Shown here: positions 1-13,150 of the stretch, one piece after another
How the letters are laid out: each line of letters opens with the position of its first letter
How positions within the stretch are numbered: the first letter of the stretch is position 1
Assembly (NCBI RefSeq): GCF_037126465.1
Contig: NW_026999351.1
Coordinates: 1,674,001 to 1,738,000, forward strand
DNA from: Ornithodoros turicata
Lineage: Eukaryota > Arthropoda > Arachnida > Ixodida > Argasidae
Direction: 5' to 3'
Length of the DNA: 64,000 bases
The notes under the pieces: model-generated
Database searches by the model: none
The model's input: the letters and a program-made list of their open reading frames with translations, nothing else
What the model was told of the DNA's origin: nothing
Position numbers and translations under genes: made by a program

Positions 1-660
1 GACCATCTCATCTATATCAATGCCTGGCCACCACACCAGACTTCTAGCGAGTGCCTTCATTCGTGATATTCCGAAGTGCCCTCGGTGCAGTTCCATGAGG
101 ACCCTGCTACTACGGATCGGTGGAATTAACACTCTGTGTGCTCGAAGGATGCAGTCCTGTTGCAGCGTGGACTCTTCACAACCCCAGTTCCACTTCTTGG
201 CTTTGTTGAACCAGTTTTGAGTTCACGGCTTAGTTCTTGTAGTTCTCGGTCCTTCTTTTGCTCAGGCAATTTCATTGTAGGTCACAGGTAGGCTGTAAAC
301 GTACTGTAGTTCAAACAGTTCAGCATCACCCAGTTGTACAAATTCTTCACTGGAGCGGGGAAGTCGCGACAGGGCATTTGCGCTGCCATGCAGTTTTTTA
401 TTGTGGTACTTGATGTGTTACTGAAACCCTTGCGGGTACAGAGCATAATGTTGCATTCTAGCAACCGCTAGTATGGGGATGTTCTTGTCTCGTGCAAATA
501 TTGAGATCAAAGGCTTGTGATCTGCACTTGGAGGAAGCTCCTTGCTTACACCGAATATAATGCTTAGAGCCTCTTTGTCTATCTGAGAGTACCCTTGTTC
601 AGTCTGACAGTGTCCCTTGTGACACTGTCTCTGGGTACATAACAAGGAACATTGGTCTGT
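1..660 (-). pseudogene. Ty3/gypsy LTR retrotransposon pol remnant (RNase H to integrase N-terminus)
   Basis: Read on the minus strand, 605 down to about 420 gives a typical retroelement RNase H stretch (YSQIDKEALSIIFGV, then ADHKPL), followed near 400-340 in another frame by a KLHGSANALSRLP-type segment. From about 170 down to 10 comes the integrase zinc-binding region (CILRAHRVLIPP, LHRGHFGISRMK, VWWPG). This order, RNase H then integrase H2C2 finger, is diagnostic of Ty3/gypsy pol. Stops and frame changes break it, no protease, full reverse transcriptase or LTR is visible, and it runs off the left edge of the window. It is therefore a dead fragment. The 660-1,170 stretch upstream holds one open minus-strand frame (711-1013) that I do not recognise. 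Confidence 0.85.
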
Positions 661-1174
661 GCTGTGCACCAGGCAGGTGGCAACTGGCAGACACGTTTAT
701 TGCGGCGGCGTCATCTTGATGGCGTCCACAGAGGGTGCAACAGGGCTCCCCCATCTAGAGTGTCTTCCGGCTGGAGACGGTCAGAAGAAAGGGACCATGT
801 CACAGTCTTAGGCCAGGTCACAGGTGTGTAGGCCTCGGGCTTCAGTGTGGCTGAAGGAATGGGAAGTTCAGAGTACGTGTTCGAGGGAATGACGGTGCAG
901 ACGTACGCTGCCTTCGCGTGATCCAAGGCTACCGTGTCGGGTTCGCAACTAAGGCAGCCGATAGTAGTAATAACTGGACAGACTTCAGCCAACGCATAAC
1001 TTCGTCTAAACACGATTTAATTAGTAATTAGAGCTAATTGGGACCCCCAGATTCATCGGCACCCTCCAGGGAGTCATTACACTAATTGTGGAGCATGTAT
1101 CTCGTGTCCAGACCAAGCTGTAAGTTGGCGGCAACCTCCGTCCATAAAAAAGAAAAAAAGAAGAGATAGAAATA

Positions 1175-2000
1175 GAGTGGAGAGGAACAAGTTATTCAAA
1201 AATCAACGACGCCGTGGCGAAGAAAACTGCTCCAAAGCGCCCGCCATGTTGGTAGTTGGCAACGGGCAGTTGCAGAGATCGACGACATGTGACCACTTAG
1301 TTTCAAGGCATCACACCAGATGGCGCCACCATCACCGCTCTATGCGAGAAAAACAGAGAACAACAAGATACTAGCGACAGGTAAAAATGGCAACACTGTT
1401 AAACAAGTCTAGGCATGCGAGAGAAAAGGTCTAACCGCTACTGCTAAACAGCACCGGGAAAACTACACATCGGGGACAAGGCTTAGGGGGCGATCGGTTA
1501 GGCCTAACCACAGCGTCACAACACTATGCAGCTAACACGAGGCGGGAACCACTGGGCACACATCACTAAACATGCGCCAACGCGAACAAAAGGCTGGCTC
1601 ACTGCTAAACAAGTGTAAACATGCGTGTACGGCAAACATGTGAGAAAAGGCTTAACTCGAGCGTGGTCAAACAACACACAAACATCGGCAAATCACTCGT
1701 TGGTCACCGCTAAACAAGTCTAAACACGGGGCACGGCAAACATGCGAGGAAAAGAGTGCGGCAAAACATCACGCAAACATCGGCAAATCACTCACCTTTT
1801 CCCCCATGGCGACGGTGCGACTGCTCCATCGGAGAGCCAGGCAGAAACTGAGCGGGCGCGGGGACTCGAAGCAATTGAGCGCACGCCTGCTCTCCGCGAC
1901 AGCCAGCGAGCAACTGACTGGGACGCCGCGCCGCAGCAGCTACCCACGCGCGCGCTCCTAGCACCCTCTGCGCCACCCACCGCAGGTGGTTTCGGTTTCA
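1175..2000 (+). repeat. Diverged interspersed repeat, copy 1 (GC-rich 3' half)
   Basis: This stretch matches 15,455-16,072 in the same orientation and order. Both start with a segment around AAATCAACRACGCC, then share CACACCAGATGG, CTCTATGCGAGAAA and GTAAAAATGGCA, and end with a GC-rich block containing GAGAGCCAGGCAGAAACTGA and CTGACTGGGACGCCGCGCCG. Copy 1 is longer because a short unit (CTAAACAAGTcTAAACATGCG-like) is repeated about three times at 1,590-1,745. The GC-rich end lies directly upstream of the intact ORF at 2,141 and could serve as its promoter; that is inference. I see no coding potential in the repeat itself. Confidence 0.7.
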
Positions 2001-2140
2001 CTCTATGCTCCTCCCGCTGCGCGCGCGCGCTCCTAGCGACGACGGGTGGCTTCTTCGTTTCGGTTTCGCTCTCATTTCTTTGCGCGTGTTTATCTGTATC
2101 AAGGCAGCGCGCACCGCGCTCGCGTCATCAATACGTGAAG

Positions 2141-2593
2141 ATGTTCAGCTACCACTCATTTCAAAATTGTTCCCGCACCCATGCTTCTTCAGAAGAAGTG
2201 GAGAAAGTATGTTTCAACAGCGAAAGTCCCCACAATGAGCTGGTCATCACTGCTTTTCGCTACGTGATAGACAGGGTAGGCTTTGGCAATATAGTAGAGA
2301 TCTCGCCGGGGCCGCTGCAGGAGATGGTGCGTCGGATCTACGCCCGTTACAAGAACGTCTGTATAACGGTTCCAGACGGACCCCTGGGACTGAAATTTGT
2401 GAGCTTGGCCAATGCAGAATTCAACTACATCGCTGCACACACCGTCGACCTTCTCGCTCGTGCCATTCCTCATATTAAGTACGCCCTGTGGAAGCAGCGA
2501 CATTTGCAAGCAGTCTACATCGTGAACTTTGTCACCGACTTATTGAAATACCACTTGGTTATCGACATGCAATGCATTAAACAGTCCGAATAA
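2141..2593 (+). CDS. Orphan helical protein resembling the Polinton ORF at 33,615-34,205
   Basis: This is an intact 150-codon ORF. The frame is open upstream to 1,742, but the ATG at 2,141 is preferred because the upstream part is GC-rich repeat. I do not recognise a named family. Its C-terminal two thirds line up with the minus-strand Polinton protein at 33,615-34,205: an L-V-x-x-A-F...V-x-D-x-V-x-F block, then Y-A-R-x-x-x-x-C about 33 residues on, then Y-I...D-L-x-K-x-x-L-V about 60 residues after that, with only a few residues of spacing difference. The region looks mainly alpha-helical, with no signal peptide or obvious membrane span. No other Polinton gene and no terminal repeat is nearby. 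It may be a captured or stranded copy of a Polinton accessory gene, or a host member of the same family. The coding call is moderate and the homology is inferred by eye. Confidence 0.5.
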   Translation: MFSYHSFQNCSRTHASSEEVEKVCFNSESPHNELVITAFRYVIDRVGFGNIVEISPGPLQEMVRRIYARYKNVCITVPDGPLGLKFVSLANAEFNYIAAHTVDLLARAIPHIKYALWKQRHLQAVYIVNFVTDLLKYHLVIDMQCIKQSE

Positions 2594-5500
2594 CTTTGAC
2601 GAGACCCTTTCACTGAAACATCTTTATTGAATACGTACAAAAGAGTTGGTCGATAGATGCCTGCACTTTGTTCCACGGCCACTCGATTCACGAGGACGCT
2701 CATGGTCTCCCTTGTCCGATGCTGTACAAGGAGGGGACGTAGTGCTATACAGGCAGGTAGTTGGGCTATCGGGGTGGTTGCTGGACGGCTGTTCCTGTGC
2801 TGCATGATATGCGGCGACAGTGGCTATCGCTTCCTGAACAACAATACCATACATAGAATACACTCCCTCAGAGCAGAGCTGGACTACCTACATTTTGCTC
2901 CACAAAATGGCCCGCATCGCGGATGGATGCCCCTTGTGGGCTTTCGATCCACTGTCGTAGAACCAGAGCGCCTCATCCCCCTCCTCCTCGCATTGCGCTG
3001 GTGTTGCGCTTGAATTTGTTTTTAGGTCAGGTGGTCAATTGGTCTACAAACGAGCAAAAAAGTACACCTTTGAACCGCAAACGTGGCCGTGTGAGAACCT
3101 CGCAGTTGAAGAACGTTGCCGGTTTGTGTGGAAAGCCATCAGTTGGCCAAGCAGAACCATGGCGCAACTTGAGGAACGTTCAAAGGAGCATAACCATTGC
3201 AACTGATGTAATCGTCGCCAACAAAGTACTGAAACACATAGAAGGTGTGATCCTGCTGCCGGTCCATACACATATTGAGCCCGGAAGAAAATATACAAAA
3301 AAGGAACAAGAAGGAACAGTGGGCGGGCCACCTACACACAGCAGAAGTCTTGGCAGTCTGTCCCAATTTCCAAACGAACCCGTGATTCCACATAGAACCC
3401 CCCGGAGTGTAAGAACCCAACACAGCATTCTAGCTGTTTGCCGCAGTGACTGGAAGTAGACGTATTCCAATAACTGCGGTAAATGGCTTGTGGTTCGAAT
3501 AGAGAACGAACTATTTGGCAGAGCTGTGATGGTGCAACTTCTTTATGCTTAAAAATCATGCAAAGAGGTTCCTTCTGCTTGTGGGCTTAATATCATTCGG
3601 CGCATGTGGCATCATTCGGCTCATAAATCGCATCATTCGGCATGCGAGTTTTAGTATGCCGTTGATAAGGTTATCGTGCCTATCGGAACCAATTGCACTG
3701 GTGCGTGACTCAGAAACACATCCACTGATTGGTTCTGGTGGACACGATTCGACGCAAGCCACGTTACCAACGTTACCAACGACCTGCTAAACCGCTCTGT
3801 TGTCTGCCAAACGTGGACGAATGACTAATCCTTGCCACAAATCTTGTAGTAGATCACCGCACCAATGCCTATCGAAAGTGCATCCTCCGCCAAGTAGACG
3901 GTCTTGGAGGGGTCGAAGTGTGTCCAAGGATCGGTAGGCCAGACATATCGTCTATTATCCTAAAGCACTTTAGCGCATGCAAGTGAAAGGCAATCTCATA
4001 ATTCCAGAGATTCGGAAATGTCTTCACAGTACTCTTCACTATCCGCAGTACCCAACAAAACAAATGGACGCCCAGAGCTCGGTCACGGTTTCCGGGCTGG
4101 CATATTAGCAAAAGTCAAGGCGATCTGCGGTGATGGTGAAACCTCTTTGCCTGTGCGACTTGTCTAGATGTTCGACCTCTACTGACGCCTTTGAAGCCGT
4201 TGAAGAGCGTTTCAAGTTGCAGAGTTGATGAACTAGAGTCTGCTACTTCCATCAAACCCTCACATTTCAACGGCATCCAATGATTAGGAAGTGACTTTGT
4301 TGAGAGTTATTGAGCAGTGGGATCTAGGCTCAGCTTTCCCAGCTTAAGTCATATATCCCTCCATTATATTACACAGTAATAGTGTGTCGACCATTAGTCG
4401 AACCTCTGTCGCGGTGGCGTTTATGCCAATACTTGATCCTCATCTCGAAAAGTCGTCACAGTGTTCGCAAGGGATGGACCAATAGAATCTCCGAATCCTC
4501 GAATCCCAGTGCCCAAAACGGCGAATAGAGCATTTCGATCCACCAAGCACATTTATTTGTATATTTTTAAAGGTTGCGCCTCTGGTGTCCACAGAAAACC
4601 AAATAGATCTGTGTGGTGTGTGGTTGCATTGTTCTGGACTGAAGGAGTTCAGGAAGGAACTCTCCCATTACACGCTTAAAGGCAATATGGTTTCGGTTTT
4701 GATCGTTTGTTACTCTTATTGAAACAATGTATACTCGGAGTTTCTCCTGCAGTCGATGAACAACGTCATAGTTTACATTTACGAAGTAGATTCTAGAATC
4801 GTAGGCGTGGTGGAGTCGCAGAACCGTCTTTGGATTCGGATTGGTAAAATTGTGGATTCGTCCTACTTCTAGTCCTTACCTGTCGACGGCCACGTAACGC
4901 ATGAGAAGTTCCCTTCTGCACACGCGTTGGCTATGTACCATTTAGAAACCAACTGTACAGCTTTCCTTTGTGAAACTACAGGAACACTCGACAATGGAAC
5001 ATTTCTTGTGTTCCCGAATATCGGCACTTGGCACTTTACTTACATGTGTTGATGTGGGTGTTGTTCGCGTTGACGAGGCTCTCGTTCTGCCTGGAGAAAG
5101 GCTTCGGCGATACGTAAGGCATTATTGATACCAACGACACTTGTTGAGCAAAGCGAGCTTTGAGTCGCTGATCCTGTAAAGTGGTAATGAAAGCCGTGAA
5201 AAGCAAGGAACGTGCAAGAGTCTTATTTTTGTATTCGCATAATGTTACGCCGGACCGCTGCATGCAAAGACATTGGCGTTTCGTCTTCAAAGTTTTACAC
5301 GTTTTTTTAATGCCCGGTTACGTCTGTTGGAAATATTCGATGGGACTTCTCTCATCACTTGCGGACGGATCAACGAGACTCGAACCGTGACACTCTGTGC
5401 TCCCTAGAATCGCTACGAATTGTCCAATCGACAACTGGCGTGTTTCCAAAAATGAAGGAGGCACACGTGAAGGCATCTCTTCCGGCTAAAGGCCAAAAGT

Positions 5501-6492
5501 CCGTTGCACAAAGAGCCTCGAAGTCCCAGCAGATGCTTGCACAGACTGAGTAGCACACGAACGTCTGCAGTAGCAGATGAAGCAAGGAACTTTGACTGAT
5601 AGTATTCATTAAAATGAAGTTATTCGCAGTGCGGTTCCAAACTCGAAAACCTCAGTCGTACTGACTCGTGTCAGATGTAGATGTTCAGCATTGCCCCGCT
5701 TTTAGTCTTTGTCATCTAACTCATCATGTAAATCTGTTATCCTGGATCATCTGATTGCTCATAATTGTAGATAGCTTTTAACTGCCGCACTCACTTGTTA
5801 TCGTCATCCTCCCCTCTCTCTCTTATCCTCATCTCTCACACACTCACCATAGTTATGGCGCTCTTTTCCCTTTACCGCTTTCGTGCCACTACACCCATAC
5901 TGTCTCTCTCTTTGACGTGCGCGGGTTGGGAACGCGCACCATTCAGTATCGCCGGCTAGCACCACTCCACCCGTTATGCGCCTTTAGACGCAGAACATAC
6001 CGATCACTTGGTAAGACGATGGCAAAAAGTGAATGAACTGAAAAATTACTATTTGGCAATAGAAATCGATATCGATTAGCTGTAGTCCGTTCCATCAAAT
6101 TAACGCATCAATGTAACTCATACCAAATTTTATTTTAACTCATAATTCACTTCCGGTCAAAAAAATCCTAATATCTGCATAAGAACGAATCCTGCACCAA
6201 TGGCGGGAGAGTACAAATGTTGTGCTGCTGTACAACTGTTTATGCACGTTGGCCCCACACAGTTCCCATTGAATCCATTTCACGAGGCGCACTTAACCTT
6301 CAACATGGCAAACAAACAACAACAACAACTTTATTTTCGGCCTTGGAGAGTGGGGAGTTTCATCGCAACAGGCGAATCGTGAGCACTCTGCCCTCTTGAC
6401 ATGCGAAATATGCAACATGGCAAACAAATAGGAGCTACAGTAACACGTAAATATGAGCAGAGTGCCACTGATGCTTTTACATTCAATTACAG
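2594..6492. other. No supported gene
   Basis: Many short overlapping frames occur on both strands, but none has a recognisable domain, a convincing start context or splice borders with coding content. The 5' exons of the metalloprotease (signal peptide, propeptide) should lie upstream of 6,493, but I could not identify them here or further left. Confidence 0.5.
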
Positions 6493-6635
6493 CTACGAGG
6501 GGTCCCCTGACAGACGAAGAACTAACTAAAATGGCCGAAACACGTCCTATCACAGTCCTCTTCATCGGTGATCGTAGCTACAGCACAATATCGAAGGAAC
6601 AATTCATGATATATGCACAAAGCCAGCTTAATATG
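6493..6635 (+). CDS. Metalloprotease exon 1 (first recognised)
   Basis: The acceptor TTACAG precedes 6493 and the donor GTAAGT follows 6635. The first two bases complete a codon from an upstream exon that is not seen; the last codon is complete (phase 0). The 47 full codons include RPITVLFIGDRSY and QFMIYAQSQLNM. In M12B proteases the domain opens with a beta strand of this kind followed by a helix leading to a conserved asparagine. The next exon continues the helix with INAAF, which fits the family well. There is no start codon, so at least one more exon lies upstream. Confidence 0.7.
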
Positions 6636-7889
6636 GTAAGTGTGAAATAGATGTACGTACTGTATATGGTGGGAATGTGTAGAGAGAAAGTATGTTTCTC
6701 ACATTGTGGGAGAGGTTGTCTTCATGACAGAGCTTGCTGTGAAAGCTATAGAACTCTGTACTTGATTGAGTCCACTTCCTGGGGTTCACCGGACCCCAAA
6801 CTCAACAAAATGAACTTGTCTCGAATTCATCAACTAGGATGCATTCTACTTGCTGAGTGATTGTCCAGCTTGTCCTACCGTTTCAGGAAAACAACTTGAT
6901 TTGATCATGATGATGATGGTGATTACCCAGCCAAATACGCGCCCTCCACTATGCAAAAAAACACCAGAGTACCTAAAGTCAGGTGTAGCAGGGATGCGTC
7001 TGCTCTACCAGGGTGTTTAACGAAAGGACCTCGGCTGAATAATTCGTAAACAGGAGGTACCAAAGCGGACCTTTCTTTTTGGTTAAGACATCTGCCGTGA
7101 ACTGAGTTGTGAGCGGCTCATTTGCATACTCTCACGAATAAAATACACATCCCATTTTTCAATTTTATTTCACACACCTACGGTATATCTGTTTTATGTA
7201 TGGGGACCTTCAGCGAGAAACATTCGTAAAAAAAAAACTCGTCGACGCATAGGACTTTTTCGAGCAATTAATCGGTTTCGGTTTACATATTTCTTGCGCG
7301 GAGTAGTGCACCAATGTGCTCTTTCAATCAGCTATCCGGCTGTCTATGTCGTGTTCATCCGATTAGTACATAACACGGGGCGACGGAAGATTAGGAACAG
7401 CAGCAAGATACGCATTGCTATGCTTGGCATTGTATATGAACGTGACACGTTTGTTTTTTGTTTCTTTGAATATGTTTCGCTGAAGGTGCCGATACGGGAA
7501 ACAGTTGTCTTGAATGCGTGCAAAGTAAACTTTAAAAATTAGGATGATTGACTACTTAGTGAGCGTGTCCATATGATCCGCTCACGACTCAGTTGATGAC
7601 CCATGTCCCAAGCATGTTTACGAAAAAGAAATTTCTTCGATGGCCCCACCTCTTTACGAACTATCAAGCCTGGAGACCTTCGTGAAACAACCGGTATATG
7701 CCGCACTGCAAGAATGCCGTCTACTCTACACCCTTTCTCCTGTAGGACGATATATGTGCAACTGACTTCCCGCTGTCTTAATGACCGGCTTCCTGACCAT
7801 AAACGAAGCGAGAAATGCAGAAACTCCGATGTCTACCTTCATCATCTAAGTTTCCGGTCATGTAGACTAACACGAGTACTGTTTGCCAT
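6636..7889. other. Intron 1, 5' part; no gene
   Basis: This intronic stretch has short frames without recognisable domains. A segment from about 7,010 (GGGTGTTTAACGAAAGGACC) looks like the start of an interspersed repeat, but I cannot bound or classify it. Confidence 0.4.
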
Positions 7890-9735
7890 GAGACCATCGA
7901 CAAACAAACAAAAACTCTTGCATTTAATAAGTTCTTTGCTTCTGTATTTACGCGTGAGGACGCGTCTTCTGTGCCGTCTCTCCCTCCTCTTACTCATGAA
8001 ATGATGCCACCCGTCGTGATTAATGCTGATGGAATAGTGAATATCATTGACAGATTAAAGCCCTCTGCCGCAGGTATTGACGACATTAACGCAAAAGTAC
8101 TCAACAGCATTAAAAACCCCTGCAGTAGCTTCCTGTCCCTCATTTTCTCCCAATCATTACTAACTGAAGCCGTGCCCAGCGACTGCAAGGTAGGCAAGCT
8201 CGCCCCGATCTTTAAATCTGGCGAACGTAACCAGCTGACGAACTATCGTCCCATTCGCCTTACTAATGTCTGTTCAAAAATAATGAAACACGTCCTATTT
8301 TCAAACCTAATATCATTCTTGGAAACTAATAACCTTCTCTCACCATTCCAACACGGATTCCGCAAAAATTTCTCGTGTGAGACACAATTATCTAGCTTTT
8401 CTAATAATCTACTTTCCAACATGGATCATAACTGCCTAACTGACGCCATTTTTATAGACTTTTTCAAGGCCTTTGATCGTGTGCCTCATGAACGATTACT
8501 TTACACGTTAGCCCGCCTACGTATAAACCCGCCCGTCGTTGCTTGGATTCGCGATTTCCATGACAGACATGAATACACATCTGTCAATAATTGCTCTTCC
8601 CCTGGGTCACGCGTTATCTCAGGCGTCCCACGGAACTGTCTTGGGCCCACTCCTCTTTTTGATCTTCATTAACGATCTACCTGATGGTCTGTCTATTTGC
8701 CGACGACTGTGTCATTTACAGAAAAATATCTTAACTCCTCCGATCAATCACTGCTTCAGGACGACCTTCGCCGCGTTCAGAACTGGTGTTCCGGATGGCA
8801 AATGAAACTAAACAGCTCGAAGTGCAAGGTCGTTCATTTTACGAGAAAACGTTCCTAGCTTTGCTTATTACATTAACGACCTCCCCATTGAGTCCGTAAC
8901 CTCCTTAACTTATCTTGGAATCACCTTCACCTCTGATATGTCCTGGAAGGAACACATAACCAAGCTCACCGCCAACGCTAACAGAACCCTCGGCGATCTC
9001 AGGCGCAATCTTAAACATGCTCCCATCACAGTAAAGAAAGTGGCTTACGAATCACTCATCCGCAGTAAGTTAGAATATGCCTCATCCATCTGGAACCCTC
9101 ACCAAGACTATCTTTCGCGTGAGCTCGAGAGTGTTCAAAACCATGCCTGTCGCTTCATATGCTCTAATTATTCTCGTCATTCCAGCATAACAGAAATGAA
9201 ATCTAGTCTTCAGTTATCTCTACTTAACATCCGTCGCAAGGTCGCACGTCTCACACTACTGCACAGAATTTACCATCACCTTCCATTCCTTAAGGACATC
9301 CTCATAACACCGCCTGACTACGTGTCATCTCGCATTGATCATCCATACAAAATAAGACGTCCTCAATGCAGAACATTAGCTTACTCTAACTCATTTCTGT
9401 CTCTCGCAATAAGCGAATGGAATGGTCTACCCGAATCACTATTAAACATATCAGGACAGTGCTTCATTTGGCTCACAGTTGTCATCATATCTCCTTTGCT
9501 AATGTGTTTTTACTACGATGTTCACTTTTGGATTCATATTTTTTTTGCATTAATGGCTTATTATGTACGGTGTACTTTTTGTGGCTCTCATTTATTTTGA
9601 ATTATTATTTTTCTTTTTTCATGTAAATTCAGGTTTGCATCATGTTTGTAAATGTTCATATTTTGTCAATTTATCCACTCCCTTATGTAAAGCCCGCATG
9701 GGCATTTAAGGTGAAATAAATGAAATGAAATGAAA
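7890..9735 (+). mobile_element. CR1/L2-like non-LTR retrotransposon, 5'-truncated and broken
   Basis: The reverse-transcriptase half of ORF2 is readable. From about 7,915 it gives FNKFFASVFTRED, then PSAAGIDDINAKVL, NYRPIRLTNVCSKIM, GFRKNFSCETQLS, AIFIDFFKAFDRVPHERL and an SGVP segment, where the frame breaks at about 8,640. Another frame restores GPLLFLIFINDLPDG. The catalytic F-A-D-D region around 8,690 is frame-broken too. From 8,938 the C-terminal region is open (SMSWKEHITKL, LEYASSIWNP, SLLNIRRKVARLTLLHRIYH). The 3' end is short (AAGCCCGCATGGGCATTTAA) with a GAAAT tandem tail at about 9,715-9,738. There is no apurinic endonuclease domain. It is a dead copy lying in intron 1. Confidence 0.88.
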
Positions 9736-12700
9736 AAAAATTCCGCATAGCATTGGCGATTGTGTCGACGGCAGGTTGTGTCAGGCAGGTTGTGTCAGTC
9801 TCTCTGTGGTCCTCGCCCCGGGTGCTTCGCGACTTCGTTTGTCTTTTTATTCTGTCCTAATTGAATGTTCCGCAGATTTCCCTCTCTGCACTAGATTATT
9901 CTTTCTACTTCAACATTCGGGGAATAACTGTACCATAAGGGAAGCGAAAAACAAAACCGTAAAACAACCTTGTCTGGTGCGGAGTTTTCTTCCGTGTTTT
10001 GTTCATTTCTAACAGTTCAATGAATCACATATCGGCCGACATATTCTCTTCTGAAGAGCTGTCTATGCGACTTCCTCTCCCCGCTCCATATCTCTTGACC
10101 ATTTTTGCAGACATATTTGCAGGGGTATGATTTCTGAGCCGATTGCGCATTTTTGCGCCCGGGCGATGTCCTCCCACATCCTGTTAAAAAAAGTCAAAAT
10201 ATTTAATTTCCTGCGCCGCTGTGCACCAATTATCCCCCCATATTGAACAGCAACAATACTAAAACAGAAGTGCGTGCTTGCACTTGCGATACCCTAGCTC
10301 ACGCGTCCACCTAACAACAGTGGCTTTGTCGACTATCGAGTCAGTTCAAGCCATACTACGCTATTTATCTAATCCAATCCGAGTCCACATGGTTCCGGTT
10401 GTGCTTCTGGTGATACACGGTCTGCGGGCGCGCTCAAACACGTATTGCGGTACCTACATGGCTTTGGTATTGTCGAAAGTAACAGGTAACACAGCCCTGG
10501 AAGCTGATATTACAGTCGTACCCACTGGAGAGAGACTCCTTCATTAACACATGCCGTTGATCTTCACCCGCCATCCTCTCGGTTCTCTGAGAAATATTTC
10601 TACTTCTAACGAATCGTGTACGTAATACGTTTCTAACAAACGCTAGAGAGTCGTTGAGAACGCTGAAGGTCATACAACAATCCGGCTCACAGGTGCAGCG
10701 GCACAGTGAACTACGCAATGGCCAGACTGGGCCGACCGAACCCCAAGCGCATGCTCTCTTAATCTGTCATTCACCCACCTCGCAGCGGGCCAATATGGCA
10801 TCATCCACACGACAGTTGTATCTAGTACACTACTACTGTTCTGCACTAAACAAAATCCCCTGCATGCTTCTTCCCGCAACACGGGCGTTAAAAACTCGAC
10901 ACCGTCTATGAAGCCTGCACCACTGACGCGTCCTGCTCCTGACTAATCTTCTTAGGTTTATGGGATAACGCATGCACTACGGTAACCCTACCATCTCCTC
11001 TCCCAGGCTCACGCTACGCTCTCCTCCCTTCCCTTAACAGATTGTAGTAACCTCTCGCTCACACAATTCAAAAATTCATGAGTGTCACCCGAACGAGACA
11101 TGTCCTTCTGTCGAATAAAATAAAAAGGAATAAGGTGCAAAAAGTGCTGCAAAGTTTTACAGGACGGGCAGCAAGGAGTCACACAGAAACAAGCGCCAAG
11201 TGGTGTTTTCAGTGTTATTCTCTTCCGAAGCCAAAACAGATCCTATTAATTGCTTAGAACTCGACCAACCGTAAATTCGAGTGCCTGCTCGCCTGCGACA
11301 CAAAACCAAGGGTGAGCTGTACATGTTTCTTTCGATTACGAAAAGAAAAAAGAAATACTCGAAGCGAGGAATTGATCGAAGTATTAGCTCTGGATCACTA
11401 TGTCTATGTTTCTTGCAGTGCAACATAACCGCGCGTTGCTGTACTTTCCACGATAAATGCTCCATGTATCCTCAGTCATCCTTTTTGAAGCCAGAGAGTT
11501 GTACGTTGGAATACTCTTTATTTAAGAGAAATGTCTATCATGTCTCAGGATCGGCCGGAAAAAGCAAAACAGAACAAATGTGTTAGGGAGTCTGAGCATG
11601 TAAATTAAACGAAGTATCATTACTCGCCCCGCTATCCACCTATAGGGGCGGGCACAGGACGAATCTGAATTACTCTTCAAGAACAGTCCACGAGCGTTAT
11701 CCCTAGGACGTTCTGGGGATACAGCTCGATACATGATGACACTGTGAGGACGTCATGAGGATCGTGCGTGTTCTCGGGCATAGCATCTGCTGTAGCAACC
11801 GGAAAATGGTGATTTAGGGCATCTGGGATAAACCACAGGATAAAAATGACCACTTACTTGGTTTCCCGGTTGAAGGTGAACAGTTGCCGTATTATGCAAC
11901 CTTGAAATGCATTCATTGATTTATTAGTTGCCTAAGAACGACTACATGAATGACAATGGGATGAGGTGATTCGCCGCAACAAGTCTAAGAGCGATGACGG
12001 AATACATAGGGAAATGTTTAACCTTAGTAATTTAATAACAGTACAATATTAACAAGAGCAGGAACAAAGATTTACAGAGACCACATGAACAAAGAAATCA
12101 ACGATGAAAGTTGAAACTCGCTGAAAAGGTTAGCCAGCTGTTCAGCTGGTGTTTCGAAGGCATCTATCCGGCTGTCACGCACCGCTATTTTTTTTTTTTT
12201 TTTGCCTGGTAACTGCGCCTCCATTGTACTGAATACGGGTAAATGTCGATCGTGTCGTACGATAGTTATGGATCATGAGAACGATTTCCTGCAGAGTACT
12301 TAGATTTCGCGTTAACCATTTCATGGCCTCTTTAATGCCAAACCCGCAGCGCGTTATCCTCTCTAGTAAGCTCCTACATTTGACCCATATTGGCAAAGCA
12401 TTACACGCAATTTCAAGGTGTCCTCGCATTTTATTTGTTTTGTTTTGTTGAAGTTCAAGGATTGCCATCGCGTTAGTCCTGGGTGCCCCGTATTTTCCAT
12501 ATTATAGAAGTAGATGAGGTACACCTCAGTCACCGGGAAAAATCAGGTCAACTAGTAGAGAACAATTCAAAAATGATAACGGGCATTCCAAAACGTAATT
12601 AAAAGCTTTCTCGTGGTCAACACGCGAAAGTTCAAGCTTCAAAAGGAAGCTTCATTGCTGTTTTTCAGTTATGTGCTTTGCAGAAAGTCGCTGAGAGAGC

Positions 12701-12999
12701 CCACAGCTACCCATATTTGCAGCGGAAAATGTTGCAACGTTGCGAGATCTCTACTCACAAACTGAACACAGAGCCACCACTGTATATGTCCATGTCCGGT
12801 ACTGCCATGTACAGCTTGAGACAATAGTTGACATGCACGGCACTGGCGCATGTCTTCATCGCAGAGGTCGTCTGCATTATACCAGGAAGAGGTCGAATAT
12901 GAAACTTTTTTGTTGTTCCGTGTTAGCGCCGCGAAGCAACTGTGGCTATGAGCGGCGTACAGATGTGGACCGGTGAACAGGGAATAGCATAAAGAAGTT
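9736..12999. other. Intron 1, middle; no gene recognised
   Basis: Only short frames without conserved motifs are present, apart from a 15-base T tract at about 12,187-12,202. Nothing further can be supported. Confidence 0.5.
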
Positions 13000-13150
13000 G
13001 GGGGCAGGGGAGTTACTATGCGTGCTGGGCCGACTTCAGGGGGAACTGGAAAGTCTCAGGAAAACCCCGGGAAAACCTCAGACAGAACAGTCGGCGGTAG
13101 GATTCGACCCCAACACCTCCCAGTCAAAAACGGGTGACTGACTATTCTAT
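13000..13150 (-). repeat. tRNA-derived SINE-like remnant
   Basis: On the minus strand a B-box-like GGGGTCGAATCCTACC is followed by GC-rich text ending near a purine-rich tract (CCCCGGGAAAACC on the plus strand). This is the typical appearance of a tRNA-head SINE. No target duplication could be identified. Confidence 0.45.

Noticed and set aside
1742..2140. Upstream extension of the 2,141 ORF to 283 codons
   Set aside because: The added sequence is the GC-rich part of an interspersed repeat also present without the ORF at 15.8-16.07 kb.
5181..5553. 5' exon of the metalloprotease
   Set aside because: Open frames exist but without a signal peptide, acceptor/donor pair or phase-1 exit that would fit exon 1.
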